Assembly (NCBI GenBank): GCA_904501765.1
Contig: CAJGCM010000030.1
Location: forward strand, 1 to 17,841
Reading direction: 5' to 3'
Source of the DNA: an uncultured Clostridia bacterium
GTDB lineage: Bacteria > Bacillota > Clostridia > Oscillospirales > CAG-272
Length of the DNA stretch: 17,841 nucleotides
Shown here: positions 1-7,301 of the stretch, one piece after another
Position numbering within the stretch: the stretch's first letter is position 1
Layout: each line of letters begins with the position of its first letter
The notes under the pieces: model-generated
Database searches by the model: none
Seen by the model: the letters and a program-made list of their open reading frames with translations, nothing else
Told to the model about the DNA's origin: nothing
Position numbers and translations under genes: made by a program

Positions 1-2
1 CA

Positions 3-23
3 CACACCTGAATTTGAAGTGTG
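3..23 (-). terminator. Possible stem-loop downstream of livF, incomplete evidence
   Basis: Positions 3-9 and 17-23 can pair on the minus strand to form a 7-bp stem (one G-U pair) with a 7-base loop, about 35 bases past the livF stop codon. A terminator would need a U-run immediately after it, which would lie beyond the left edge of the window, so this cannot be decided here. It may be a chance pairing of short CA/GT repeats. Confidence 0.25.
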
Positions 24-57
24 AGTTGCCCGTGTTTTTTTAGTTTTTAAGTTAAGG

Positions 58-768
58 TTAGCCGCCGAGGTAGGCTTTTCTCACTGCCTCGTCTGAGAGC
101 AGCTCCTCGCCCGTTCCGCTCTTGGTCATTTTGCCAATTTCAAGAACGTATGCTCTATTGGCTATGGACAATGCCTTTTTTGCATTTTGCTCAACCAAAA
201 GAACCGTTGTTCCAAGGCTGTTAACCTTTTTTATCATATCGAATATCGTATTTACGTAGAGGGGGGAAAGTCCCATACTCGGCTCGTCAAGTAACAGAAG
301 CTTTGGGCTTGACATAAGCGCACGGCTCATTGCAAGCATCTGCTGCTCACCGCCAGACAGCGTTCCCGCAATCTGAGCTGCTCTTTCCTTTAAAATCGGG
401 AAATAGGAATACATTTCTTCGAGCTTCGCATTAAACGCCGCTTTGTCGCTCTTTGTAAAATATCCAAGCTGAAGGTTTTCAAAAACAGTCAGCTCTTGGA
501 AGATTCTTCTTCCCTCGGGGACCTGCGCCATTCCCTTTGCTACAAGCTTATGAGCCTGAATAGAGGTTATATCCTCTCCCGCAAAGGTAACAGTTCCTGC
601 TGATTTCGGAATTATGCAGTTTACCGCATGCATAATTGTTGTTTTTCCTGCGCCGTTTGCACCTATGAGAGCCACAATTTCGCCCTCTTCAACCTCAAAG
701 GATACGCCTTTTATAGCTTTTATAAGACCGTAGTTTACCTCTAAGTCCTTTACCTCAAGTAATGCCAT
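58..768 (-). CDS. livF: Branched-chain amino acid-type ABC transporter ATP-binding protein LivF
   Basis: One of the two cytoplasmic ATPases that power a HAAT-family importer; it hydrolyses ATP at the interface with its LivG partner. The 236 residues are full length for LivF. Walker A (GANGAGKT) is at about residues 36-43, the ABC signature LSGGEQQ at 137-143 and Walker B (LLLLDEP) at 157-163. The switch region reads LVEQN, with Gln where most ABC ATPases have His; this is usual for LivF and separates it from LivG. The ATG at 766-768 follows a strong AGGGAGGG site at 776-783. It is the last gene of the liv operon, 17 bases after livG. The family and the LivF/LivG assignment are secure. The substrate is less so: related systems carry Leu/Ile/Val, urea or amides. 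Confidence 0.95.
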   Translation of the reverse strand: MALLEVKDLEVNYGLIKAIKGVSFEVEEGEIVALIGANGAGKTTIMHAVNCIIPKSAGTVTFAGEDITSIQAHKLVAKGMAQVPEGRRIFQELTVFENLQLGYFTKSDKAAFNAKLEEMYSYFPILKERAAQIAGTLSGGEQQMLAMSRALMSSPKLLLLDEPSMGLSPLYVNTIFDMIKKVNSLGTTVLLVEQNAKKALSIANRAYVLEIGKMTKSGTGEELLSDEAVRKAYLGG

Positions 769-785
769 ATAAAAATCCCTCCCTA

Positions 786-1562
786 TCAGTCATCATCGCC
801 AAGATATGCTTTAACAACCTCGGGCATTGCAAGTGCCTCCTCAACGCTGCCGTCAGCAAGAGTAGTTCCGAAATTAAGCACTGTTACGTTATCGCATATT
901 CCCTTAACGAGACTCATATCGTGCTCTATTAAGAGGATAGTCATATCAAAATTATCACGCACAAAGCGAATGGTATCCATAAGCTCGGCAGTTTCCTGTG
1001 GGTTCATTCCTGCGGCAGGCTCGTCAAGGAGAAGAAGCTTCGGATTTGTGGCAAGTGCTCTTGCTATTTCAAGCTTTCTCTGCTTTCCGTAGGGCAAATT
1101 ATACGCCATAAGGTTTCTCTGCTCGTAAAGCCCGAAAATCTTAAGAAGCTCCTTTGCACGCTCGCGCATATTTCGCTCCACCTCAAAGTGACGGGGGAGG
1201 CGAAGAAGGCTTGTTATTAGACTGCATTTGTATTCAGGAAGATTATGGAGTCCTACCATTACGTTTCTTATAACGCTCATATTATTAAAGAGCCTTATAT
1301 TCTGGAAGGTTCTCGCTATTCCCTTTTTGTTTATGACGTCCTGCGGAAACCCCTTCAGCTCCTCACCGTCAAGATAAAAGGTGCCTGTGGTTGGCTGATA
1401 TACGCCTGTGAGCATATTGAAAACTGTGGTTTTCCCTGCTCCGTTAGGTCCTATAAGACCGTATATCTCATTCTTCCGAATTTTGATATTTATATCCTGC
1501 GCTGCTTTAAGTCCGCCGAAGGAGATGCCGAGGTTTTCTGTTTCAAGTACGTATTCACTCAT
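786..1562 (-). CDS. livG: Branched-chain amino acid-type ABC transporter ATP-binding protein LivG
   Basis: Second ATPase of the HAAT importer, 258 residues, a normal LivG length. Walker A (GPNGAGKT) is at about 38-45. The signature motif is the degenerate LPYGKQRKLEIA form at 156-167 that is typical of LivG. Walker B (LLLLDEP) is at 176-182 and the switch His at 214 (LIEHDM). The ending KAYLGDDD resembles that of LivF, as is common in this pair. The ATG (1560-1562) lies inside the end of livM: the two genes share 8 bases, so translation is probably coupled. An AAGGAGAGG ribosome binding site lies within livM at 1572-1580. This complete ATPase should pair with LivF beneath LivH and LivM. Confidence 0.95.
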   Translation of the reverse strand: MSEYVLETENLGISFGGLKAAQDINIKIRKNEIYGLIGPNGAGKTTVFNMLTGVYQPTTGTFYLDGEELKGFPQDVINKKGIARTFQNIRLFNNMSVIRNVMVGLHNLPEYKCSLITSLLRLPRHFEVERNMRERAKELLKIFGLYEQRNLMAYNLPYGKQRKLEIARALATNPKLLLLDEPAAGMNPQETAELMDTIRFVRDNFDMTILLIEHDMSLVKGICDNVTVLNFGTTLADGSVEEALAMPEVVKAYLGDDD

Positions 1563-2724
1563 TATCCGTCACCTCTCCTTCACGGTCAGGGTCAAGCGTG
1601 CTTTCGATAACCACGACATCGGTGGAAAGCAGCTCGTCCATCTGGATTTTAGTGGGAACAACGTCCCAGCGTGCTTCGTCGTCACCTACATACGCCTCGT
1701 TCTTCTTATGAGGCAACAGCTTCAAGAACAGATTTTTGAAATTGTATTTCTCTCTGAAGGATTTAAGTCCGAGAGAGTTATTGTAAATAACGATTACTAT
1801 GAGTATAAGCGCATAAATGATATCCTTAAGCACTGCAAGCTCACCTGTGAGTATAACCTGCAGCCAGGTGTTTACGAAGGTTATAAGAGTTGCGGAAATT
1901 ATAGCTCCGCTAATGTTACCCATACCGCCAAGAACTACCATAACAAGTATCTCAATTGAGTAGTTGTAATCAAAGACGGAGGCGGAAACGGTGGAATTTG
2001 CAAAGCTGTAAAACACGCCTGCAATTCCTGCTAACGCCGCAGAAATAATGAAGCCAACCAGCTTATATTTTGTTACGTTTATACCTGTCGCTCTTGCCGC
2101 TATCTCGTTATCCCTTATTGCGGTAATTGCTCTTCCATGCTTTGAGTGGATTAAATTCTGCACTATAAACAGAGTCATAAGAACGAGGACAAAGCCTATT
2201 ATGAAAAGATAATTCTTATCAAATCTGGGAGTTCTGAGTCCCATCGCCCCGCCGAAAATCTCCTCGTCGGAGTTTTCAAAAATAGTTTTAACGATTTCAC
2301 CGAATGCCAGAGTTACAATAGCAAGATAGTCGCCTCTGAGGCGCAGAGCGGGCAGACCTATAATAAATCCGAACACTCCCGCTACAACTGCACCAACTAT
2401 GGCGCAGATAATAAAGGTAATAAGGCTCTCGCCACCGAGGAAGGTGTCATCAAGAAGCGATGCAAGCTTACCGCCTATATATGCGCCGACACACATAAAT
2501 CCTGCGTGTCCTAACGAAAGCTCTCCGAGGAATCCTACTACAACCGACAAGGATACGGCAAGTATGACACTCATCGTTATTTTTTCAAGAAGATAGAGGG
2601 TTGACTGCGGAAGAACATCCGCCACCGCAAGTAAGGCGAACAAAAGTCCTATTATACCCACTGCGATATAATTTATAAAGTTACTCCACTTTACCTTTTT
2701 CATTTTTTCTAAAAGCGCACTCAT
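1555..2724 (-). CDS. livM: Branched-chain amino acid-type ABC transporter permease LivM
   Basis: Membrane subunit of the HAAT importer, 389 residues. Family signatures are visible: GFLGELSLGHAGFMCVGAY at about 64-82, the cytoplasmic coupling segment GRAITAIRDNEIAARATGIN at 197-216, and VVLGGMGNISGAIISA at 263-278. Eight to ten hydrophobic segments span about residues 14-315. After the last membrane segment there is an unusual hydrophilic, strongly acidic tail of about 55 residues (335-389), which many LivM proteins lack. Its stop overlaps the livG start and its ATG overlaps the livH stop as TAATG, so H, M and G are translationally linked. A GGAGGG site precedes the start. The gene is intact. 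Confidence 0.94.
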   Translation of the reverse strand: MSALLEKMKKVKWSNFINYIAVGIIGLLFALLAVADVLPQSTLYLLEKITMSVILAVSLSVVVGFLGELSLGHAGFMCVGAYIGGKLASLLDDTFLGGESLITFIICAIVGAVVAGVFGFIIGLPALRLRGDYLAIVTLAFGEIVKTIFENSDEEIFGGAMGLRTPRFDKNYLFIIGFVLVLMTLFIVQNLIHSKHGRAITAIRDNEIAARATGINVTKYKLVGFIISAALAGIAGVFYSFANSTVSASVFDYNYSIEILVMVVLGGMGNISGAIISATLITFVNTWLQVILTGELAVLKDIIYALILIVIVIYNNSLGLKSFREKYNFKNLFLKLLPHKKNEAYVGDDEARWDVVPTKIQMDELLSTDVVVIESTLDPDREGEVTDNE

Positions 2725-3590
2725 TATACCTTTTCCCTCCTCTTCTTACCAAGGATTCCCGTGGGTTTAACAAGAAGGATAACTATAAGTATTGCAAATT
2801 CAATAGCTATCGTATAAGGAGATATTGCGGGAACTGCGTTGCAAAGACACTCAACTATTCCTAACAGTATGCCTCCAAGCATTGCCCCGGGGATAGAACC
2901 GATTCCTCCGATAACTGCCGCTGTAAACGCCTGTATTCCCGGCATTGCTCCAAAGGTTGGGTTTATTGAGGGAATTCGCAGAACGTAGAACAGACCCGCA
3001 AGAGATGCAAGAGCTGAACCGATAGCGAAGGTCATAGTTATTATGAAATTGATATTTATACCCATAAGGCGAGCTGCGTCCTTATCCTCGGAAACAGCGA
3101 GCATAGCTCTTCCTACCTTGGTATATTTTACAAACATATTAAGGGCTATCATTATTACCATAGAGCAAAGCAGAGTTATTACCGTTGCCACGTCAATAAC
3201 AAGCTCGCCTACCGTAAGCTTACCGAGGTCGGCTACGATTACGAATTTACTGTCCGAGCCGAATATTATCTGCGCTAAGCTCTGTAAAAGATAGCTAACG
3301 CCGATAGCCGTTATAAGAACCGCAAGAGGTGACGCTCCTCGAAGCGGCTTGTATGCAACCTTCTCAACAACGATACCGAGCAGGGTGCAGAATACTACAG
3401 ATGCAATAATTGCTACTATGGGATTTATGGCGAGGAATACAAGAATTGCGTAGCCGCCCACCATAATAATATCTCCGTGAGCAAAGTTAAGCATTTTTGC
3501 TATACCGTAAACCATTGTATATCCTAAGGCTATCATTGCGTAAATGCCACCCAGGCTAAGACCGTTTACTAATGTTATGATGAAATCCAT
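2724..3590 (-). CDS. livH: Branched-chain amino acid-type ABC transporter permease LivH
   Basis: First permease of the HAAT importer, 288 residues, the usual length. The family motif MLNFAHGD is at about 33-40, the cytoplasmic coupling segment GRAMLAVSEDKDAARLMGIN at 160-179, and the glycine-rich AVIGGIGSIPGAMLGG segment at 225-240. The protein is largely membrane-embedded and ends with a short basic cytoplasmic tail (GKKRREKV). It should form the pore with LivM, receiving substrate from the lipoprotein encoded just upstream. The 87-base gap from the binding-protein gene is the only sizeable gap in the operon and holds a long stem-loop. The ribosome binding site (TTGAGGA, ahead of 3590) is weaker than those of its neighbours, which fits lower expression than the binding protein. 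Confidence 0.94.
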   Translation of the reverse strand: MDFIITLVNGLSLGGIYAMIALGYTMVYGIAKMLNFAHGDIIMVGGYAILVFLAINPIVAIIASVVFCTLLGIVVEKVAYKPLRGASPLAVLITAIGVSYLLQSLAQIIFGSDSKFVIVADLGKLTVGELVIDVATVITLLCSMVIMIALNMFVKYTKVGRAMLAVSEDKDAARLMGININFIITMTFAIGSALASLAGLFYVLRIPSINPTFGAMPGIQAFTAAVIGGIGSIPGAMLGGILLGIVECLCNAVPAISPYTIAIEFAILIVILLVKPTGILGKKRREKV

Positions 3591-3614
3591 AATTTTTCCT
3601 CAACGTGATAATGT

Positions 3615-3655
3615 GACAATTTGCCGACACGGAAAATCCGCGTCAGCAAACTGTC
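3615..3655 (-). promoter_or_regulatory. Intercistronic 18-bp stem-loop between the binding-protein gene and livH
   Basis: Positions 3638-3655 and 3615-3632 pair over 18 bases (15 Watson-Crick, 3 G-U in the minus-strand RNA) around a 5-base loop (3633-3637). No U-tract follows, so it does not look like a simple terminator. It sits 22 bases past the binding-protein stop codon and 24 bases before the livH start. Stem-loops in this position are known in other binding-protein transporter operons, where they protect the upstream message from 3' exonucleases and so raise binding protein above membrane subunits. That role is inferred here; the pairing itself is directly visible. Confidence 0.75.
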
Positions 3656-3677
3656 AAAAGGCTTTATTCGTAAAAAA

Positions 3678-4880
3678 TTATTTTGCGGAAGACTCTTTAA
3701 CTATATATTTAACCGCTTCCTTGTTTACAAAGCCGTCATCTGTCCAAGAAATTCTTGAATAGCCGTCAGACTCTGCCTTACCCGTTACGCCCTTGAATAC
3801 GAAGGTTTCGCTGGTGAATACTTCCTTAAGGATTTCGCAGAAATCAGATGCGGAGGTTGTTGCAGTAACGGTCTTTCCGTTAGCCTTAGCAACCTTAAGA
3901 GCTTCAAAAATCGCATATACGCAGTCGTATGCTGCGGCACCGAACTGGTTAAGAGGCTCCTTATCTTCGTCATACTTGTCGTTATAAGCCTTTATAAAGT
4001 CAGCGGCAGCGCCTGTGGTAGCGCCGGAATTGAAGTGAGAAAGATAGGATACTTCCTGAGGAATAGAGTTTATATCAAAGCCCTTGATAGCATCAATGCC
4101 GTCAAGTCCGTCACAACCGAAGTAAACTGCAGACGCCTTGATTGTGTCCTTACCTGCTACCATAAACTGAGATGCAGGGTCGTAGTATATGGGCATAAAG
4201 ATTACGTCGCACTCCTTAAGAGTGTTAACCTGGGTATTGAAATCGGACTCCTTGCCCTTGAAGGAAGCTTCCTTAAGGTTTGCCTTAAGGTCTGCGGAAA
4301 GCTTGGAGAGGAACTGATCTCTTATTCCCTTGGAATACTCGTCGTCGCTCTTATAGAACACGCCTATCTTCTTGCCTGTGAAGTTGGTGTTGAAATATTC
4401 AGCAGATGCGCCACCCTGGTTAGAGTCAGCAAAGCACATCTGGAATGCGTTATCATACTCGGGGATAAGGTCACCCGTTGCGGAAGGAGTGAGAACGAAC
4501 ACGTTGTCGTCTTTTGAAAGCTCCTTGAACTCAAGTCCGGGCTTCGTGGTTACGCAGCCGAGAGAAATCTGCATACCCGCCTCATACATGCTTGAATAGC
4601 TTGTAGTTACGTTGGTGGGGTCGTGCTTATCGTCAGATGCAATAAACTTAAACTTTATACCGTCAAGACCGCCGTTTGCGTTAATCTCGTCAACCGCCAT
4701 CTGAGCTGCGTTTCTTACCGCAATACCGTAAACTGCCGCGCCGCCTGTAAGAGGTCCTGAAACTCCTATTACGATTTCGGTATTATCCTTGGTATATTCT
4801 GTTTTGCCACAGCTTGTCATACCGATAACAGATGCAACCATCATAGCTATGACTAAAAACAACGTTATTATTTTTTTCAT
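3678..4880 (-). CDS. livK: Branched-chain amino acid-type ABC transporter substrate-binding lipoprotein (LivJ/LivK family)
   Basis: Extracellular substrate receptor of the HAAT importer, 400 residues, of the Leu/Ile/Val-binding-protein type (Peripla_BP_6). The N-terminus is a lipoprotein signal: two Lys, a hydrophobic stretch, then GMTSC with the lipidated Cys at residue 24. The mature part opens with IVIGVSGPLTGGAAVYG and AAQMAVDEINANGGLDG, the standard first strand and helix of this fold. LGCVTTKPG and LTPSATGD match the ligand-contact loops in Leu/Ile/Val-binding proteins. The ATG (4878-4880) is preceded by AAAAGGAG at 4890-4897, spaced 9 bases. It is the first gene of the operon, directly behind a consensus promoter. 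The family is certain; the exact ligand (branched-chain amino acids, other amino acids, amides) is not. Confidence 0.92.
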   Translation of the reverse strand: MKKIITLFLVIAMMVASVIGMTSCGKTEYTKDNTEIVIGVSGPLTGGAAVYGIAVRNAAQMAVDEINANGGLDGIKFKFIASDDKHDPTNVTTSYSSMYEAGMQISLGCVTTKPGLEFKELSKDDNVFVLTPSATGDLIPEYDNAFQMCFADSNQGGASAEYFNTNFTGKKIGVFYKSDDEYSKGIRDQFLSKLSADLKANLKEASFKGKESDFNTQVNTLKECDVIFMPIYYDPASQFMVAGKDTIKASAVYFGCDGLDGIDAIKGFDINSIPQEVSYLSHFNSGATTGAAADFIKAYNDKYDEDKEPLNQFGAAAYDCVYAIFEALKVAKANGKTVTATTSASDFCEILKEVFTSETFVFKGVTGKAESDGYSRISWTDDGFVNKEAVKYIVKESSAK

Positions 4881-4917
4881 TCGTTTTTTCTCCTTTTCTT
4901 AAAAATAATATGCAAAC

Positions 4918-4946
4918 ATTATAAAATATTATTAACGAATTGTCAA
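4918..4946 (-). promoter_or_regulatory. Consensus sigma-A promoter of the liv operon
   Basis: On the minus strand, TTGACA (4941-4946) and TATAAT (4918-4923) are separated by exactly 17 bases, so all twelve consensus bases and the optimal spacing are present. Transcription should begin near 4911, giving a leader of about 30 bases that contains the binding-protein ribosome binding site and leaves no room for a riboswitch. The 30-40 bases upstream of the -35 box are almost pure A/T with an A6 run, consistent with an UP element. A promoter this strong normally needs a repressor or a high-demand product; no operator is certain. Confidence 0.88.
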
Positions 4947-5072
4947 CAAAATATTAGCCATTTTTTGTATTAATATTGTATTATTTTTGAATTTAAGGAA
5001 TAAAATCCCACATTTTTGCAAAAATACGCATAATATTCACTCTCTTACCCGCCCGAAGAACATTTTAAAAGG
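4947..5072. other. A/T-rich spacer between the two operons, with a small palindrome
   Basis: This spacer between the terminator of the sugar-type operon and the liv promoter is very A/T-rich and shows no gene. It contains a perfect 14-bp palindrome, ATTTTTGCAAAAAT, at 5012-5025, about 100 bases upstream of the predicted liv transcription start. An AATATTA (4950-4956) / TAATATT (4971-4977) inverted pair lies just upstream of the -35 box. Either could bind a regulator, but symmetric A/T words are common by chance in such sequence. I see no riboswitch or small RNA. Confidence 0.4.
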
Positions 5073-5107
5073 AAAAAAGCTGCGGCCTCATATGAAGCCG
5101 CAGCTTT
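5073..5107 (-). terminator. Intrinsic terminator of the glycan-transport operon
   Basis: An 11-bp GC-rich perfect stem (5076-5086 with 5097-5107) encloses a 10-base loop. On the minus strand the stem is followed by a run of T: six Ts counting the stem end (5078-5073), then CC and four more Ts. It begins 34 bases after the stop codon of the last permease gene, which places it as the end of the operon. On the plus strand the flank (GTATTTATTTTTG) is also T-rich, so it could act in both directions. Confidence 0.92.
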
Positions 5108-5141
5108 GTATTTATTTTTGTCTTACCTGATAAATTTAAAA

Positions 5142-6194
5142 TTATCCAACAAGACCGGAGCGCTCAATACCCTGTACCAGGAATTTCTGGCAGAAGAGGT
5201 ACATTATTACCAGAGGCGCTATGATAAGAATACCTGCTGTATTCTGAATTACGCTCTTGTACTGGGTCCAACCTGCCATCTTCTCGTATATCTTGAAGCT
5301 TCCTAACTCTTCAAGCAGATATACGTCGGGCATCAGATAGAAGTCTGTGCTTCCTGTCCAGAACATTCTCGTATAGAATTCGTCCGTCCACTGCCAGGAG
5401 AATGAGAACAGGAATATCGTTATCATCATCGGCACGGAAAGCGGAAGAATTATCTGGAAGAAGGTGCGGAACACGCCTGAACCGTCAACGTACGCACTCT
5501 CTTCAAGCTCGTCGGGCACGCCCTTAAAGAACTGACGCATAAGGTAGATATACAGTCCGTTCTTGAAGGCGAAGCCTCCGAGAGAGATAAGCACCAGAGG
5601 CCAGAAGCTGTTTAGCACTTCCGGAGCATCTCCGAATATCAATTCAATAGGTCCTTTATATCCCCAGGACTGAACTGTCAGAATATCAAAGTTTGTAAAG
5701 TGCTGCTTGAACGAATAGAACAATGCCTCGTGAGGAATTATCATCGTTACCACAACCGCAAGCATTACAACCGTATTACCCTTGAACTTGAATTTCGCAA
5801 GACCGTAGCCTACAAGGCAGGCAACGAGAGTCTGTATCAGAGCGCATACGAGGGAGAGGAGCGCTGTATGCCACAGTGCCTCAAAGTAATGCTGCTCTAC
5901 TATAATGTACTTATAGATATCAAGTGTGAAGTCCTTGGGAATAAGAGAAACCGTCGCATCAAGTACGTCAAGTCTTGACATAAACGAGCCTGCAATTCTC
6001 GCAAAGAAGGGATAGAGAATTACGTAGGATACGCCAAGCATAAGAACGAAACGGAAGATGTTTACAACTACCTTTATCCAGGTGTTGAAGGTTTTGATTT
6101 TATTAAGGAATCTCTCTTTAAAGGTGAGCTTTCCTTCGTAATCAACTTTTATCTTATTTTTGGTTTCTTTGGTTACAACCGGAGTATTTTCCAT
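5142..6194 (-). CDS. Carbohydrate ABC transporter permease, MalG type (second pair)
   Basis: Inner subunit of a CUT1-type sugar importer, 350 residues, longer than the usual 270-300 for MalG-like proteins. A basic N-terminal cytoplasmic segment (about 1-42) precedes roughly six membrane helices. The ATPase-coupling EAA loop is at about 231-253, with ESAYVDGSGVFRTFFQIILP matching the family pattern EAAxxDGA...P. The C-terminus (QKFLVQGIERSGLVG) is the typical MalG-type ending. Two extracellular loops are longer than usual: one around 165-195, and one around 277-312 that is rich in aromatic residues. It starts 13 bases after the preceding permease gene with a perfect AAGGAGGTG site at 6201-6209, and is the last gene before the terminator. 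It probably dimerises with the product of 6208-7287. The substrate is unknown. Confidence 0.88.
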   Translation of the reverse strand: MENTPVVTKETKNKIKVDYEGKLTFKERFLNKIKTFNTWIKVVVNIFRFVLMLGVSYVILYPFFARIAGSFMSRLDVLDATVSLIPKDFTLDIYKYIIVEQHYFEALWHTALLSLVCALIQTLVACLVGYGLAKFKFKGNTVVMLAVVVTMIIPHEALFYSFKQHFTNFDILTVQSWGYKGPIELIFGDAPEVLNSFWPLVLISLGGFAFKNGLYIYLMRQFFKGVPDELEESAYVDGSGVFRTFFQIILPLSVPMMITIFLFSFSWQWTDEFYTRMFWTGSTDFYLMPDVYLLEELGSFKIYEKMAGWTQYKSVIQNTAGILIIAPLVIMYLFCQKFLVQGIERSGLVG

Positions 6195-6207
6195 AAGCTA
6201 CACCTCC

Positions 6208-7287
6208 TTAATCCCTTCTCTGGTAGAATATAAACGTAGATGCGATTGCAGCTACTATACCTATGACGATAACAACGGCTATGAAATACATCCAGTACAT
6301 CGCCGTCGCCTGCTCGGGCATAGTTTCCGTAACCTCAGATATGAATTTCATCGTTGGGTTATCATCTCTGGTAAAGGCATCTATCGTGGTGTATACCGCA
6401 TTTACGAGAATCATTGGCGATATCATCGGGAAGGTTATCTTCCAGAAGGTTTCCCAGCCTGTGGCACCCTCTATCTGGCAAGCCTCGTAGATAGACGGGG
6501 ATATGGACTGAAGACCTGCGAGGAAGATAAGCATCTGAACGCCTGAATAGTTAATAATATCATAGATACTGTTAACAAGTCCTACGACGTAGGCTACCAG
6601 CTCTCCTCCGACCTTCATTCCCGCAAACAGCGCCTCGATATCAAGAACCGAAATAATTCCCGATGCCGCATTGCTTCCCGAACCGTCGTCAATACCGTTC
6701 TGCGCAGAGTCTGTCATAACGTCAGTTGAGTTAATGGACTCCATAAGACCGGTTGCGATAATAACGGGGACGAAGAATATCGCGCGGAAGACTGCTCTAC
6801 CGAGCATCTTCTGGTTAAGAACAACCGCTATGAACAGGGCGAATACGATTACCGCGGGAACCTGAAGCAGAAGCTGCTGAAGACCCTCGATAAGGCTGGT
6901 AACGAATCCTGAGGAGTCGGTAAGAGCCTTTGCATAATTCTCAAAGCCCTTGAAATCAAGGACGGTTGTGGGCATACCGTCAATAACCACGCTCTTAAGG
7001 TCGCCTAAGCTGAACCATATAGAGTCGAGGAGTATCGGAAGGTATATAAGTATTACACCGATAATAAAGGGCAGGACAAATATGTATCCCGAGCGGGCTT
7101 TTCTTGAATCAAGAGAAACGCCCTTATGCTTCTTCTTAAGAAGACCGGAATTGTCAAGCTCTTCCGCTGTTCCGACTTCTGCGGGAATTACAACGTCTTC
7201 CGCAGCAGCTGCTGCTTCTTCCACAGCTTCAACGGCTTCGTTTACTTCGCCGTTTTCGTCAACGAGCAAGCTATTGTTTTCTTCCAT
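6208..7287 (-). CDS. Sugar ABC transporter permease, MalF type (second pair)
   Basis: A 359-residue membrane subunit of a CUT1-type sugar importer. Residues 1-47 form a hydrophilic, Glu/Ala-rich acidic N-terminal extension, followed by a basic patch (KKKHK, 51-55) and then about six membrane helices from residue 67. The EAA coupling loop is at about 268-290 (YEACQIEGATGWETFWKITF). A polar segment of about 40 residues (185-225), rich in Asp, Ser and Gly, interrupts the membrane region and is probably extracellular. The start is supported by AAGGAGGTAT 7-8 bases upstream, which overlaps the stop of the DUF5696 gene; the gap is 14 bases. It is followed at once by its MalG-type partner. It is unusual that this pair sits after two non-transporter genes, far from the first pair. 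Confidence 0.87.
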   Translation of the reverse strand: MEENNSLLVDENGEVNEAVEAVEEAAAAAEDVVIPAEVGTAEELDNSGLLKKKHKGVSLDSRKARSGYIFVLPFIIGVILIYLPILLDSIWFSLGDLKSVVIDGMPTTVLDFKGFENYAKALTDSSGFVTSLIEGLQQLLLQVPAVIVFALFIAVVLNQKMLGRAVFRAIFFVPVIIATGLMESINSTDVMTDSAQNGIDDGSGSNAASGIISVLDIEALFAGMKVGGELVAYVVGLVNSIYDIINYSGVQMLIFLAGLQSISPSIYEACQIEGATGWETFWKITFPMISPMILVNAVYTTIDAFTRDDNPTMKFISEVTETMPEQATAMYWMYFIAVVIVIGIVAAIASTFIFYQRRD

Positions 7288-7301
7288 ATTTATATACCTC
7301 C

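Noticed and set aside
3615..3655. Stem-loop as a full terminator of the binding-protein gene
   Set aside because: No U-run follows the stem and livH, M, G and F, the expected partners, continue directly downstream.
4035..4517. 160-codon open frame on the plus strand
   Set aside because: Antisense to the binding-lipoprotein gene and without any family resemblance.
4881..4917. Riboswitch or leader peptide ahead of the binding-protein gene
   Set aside because: The predicted leader is only about 30 bases, too short for either.
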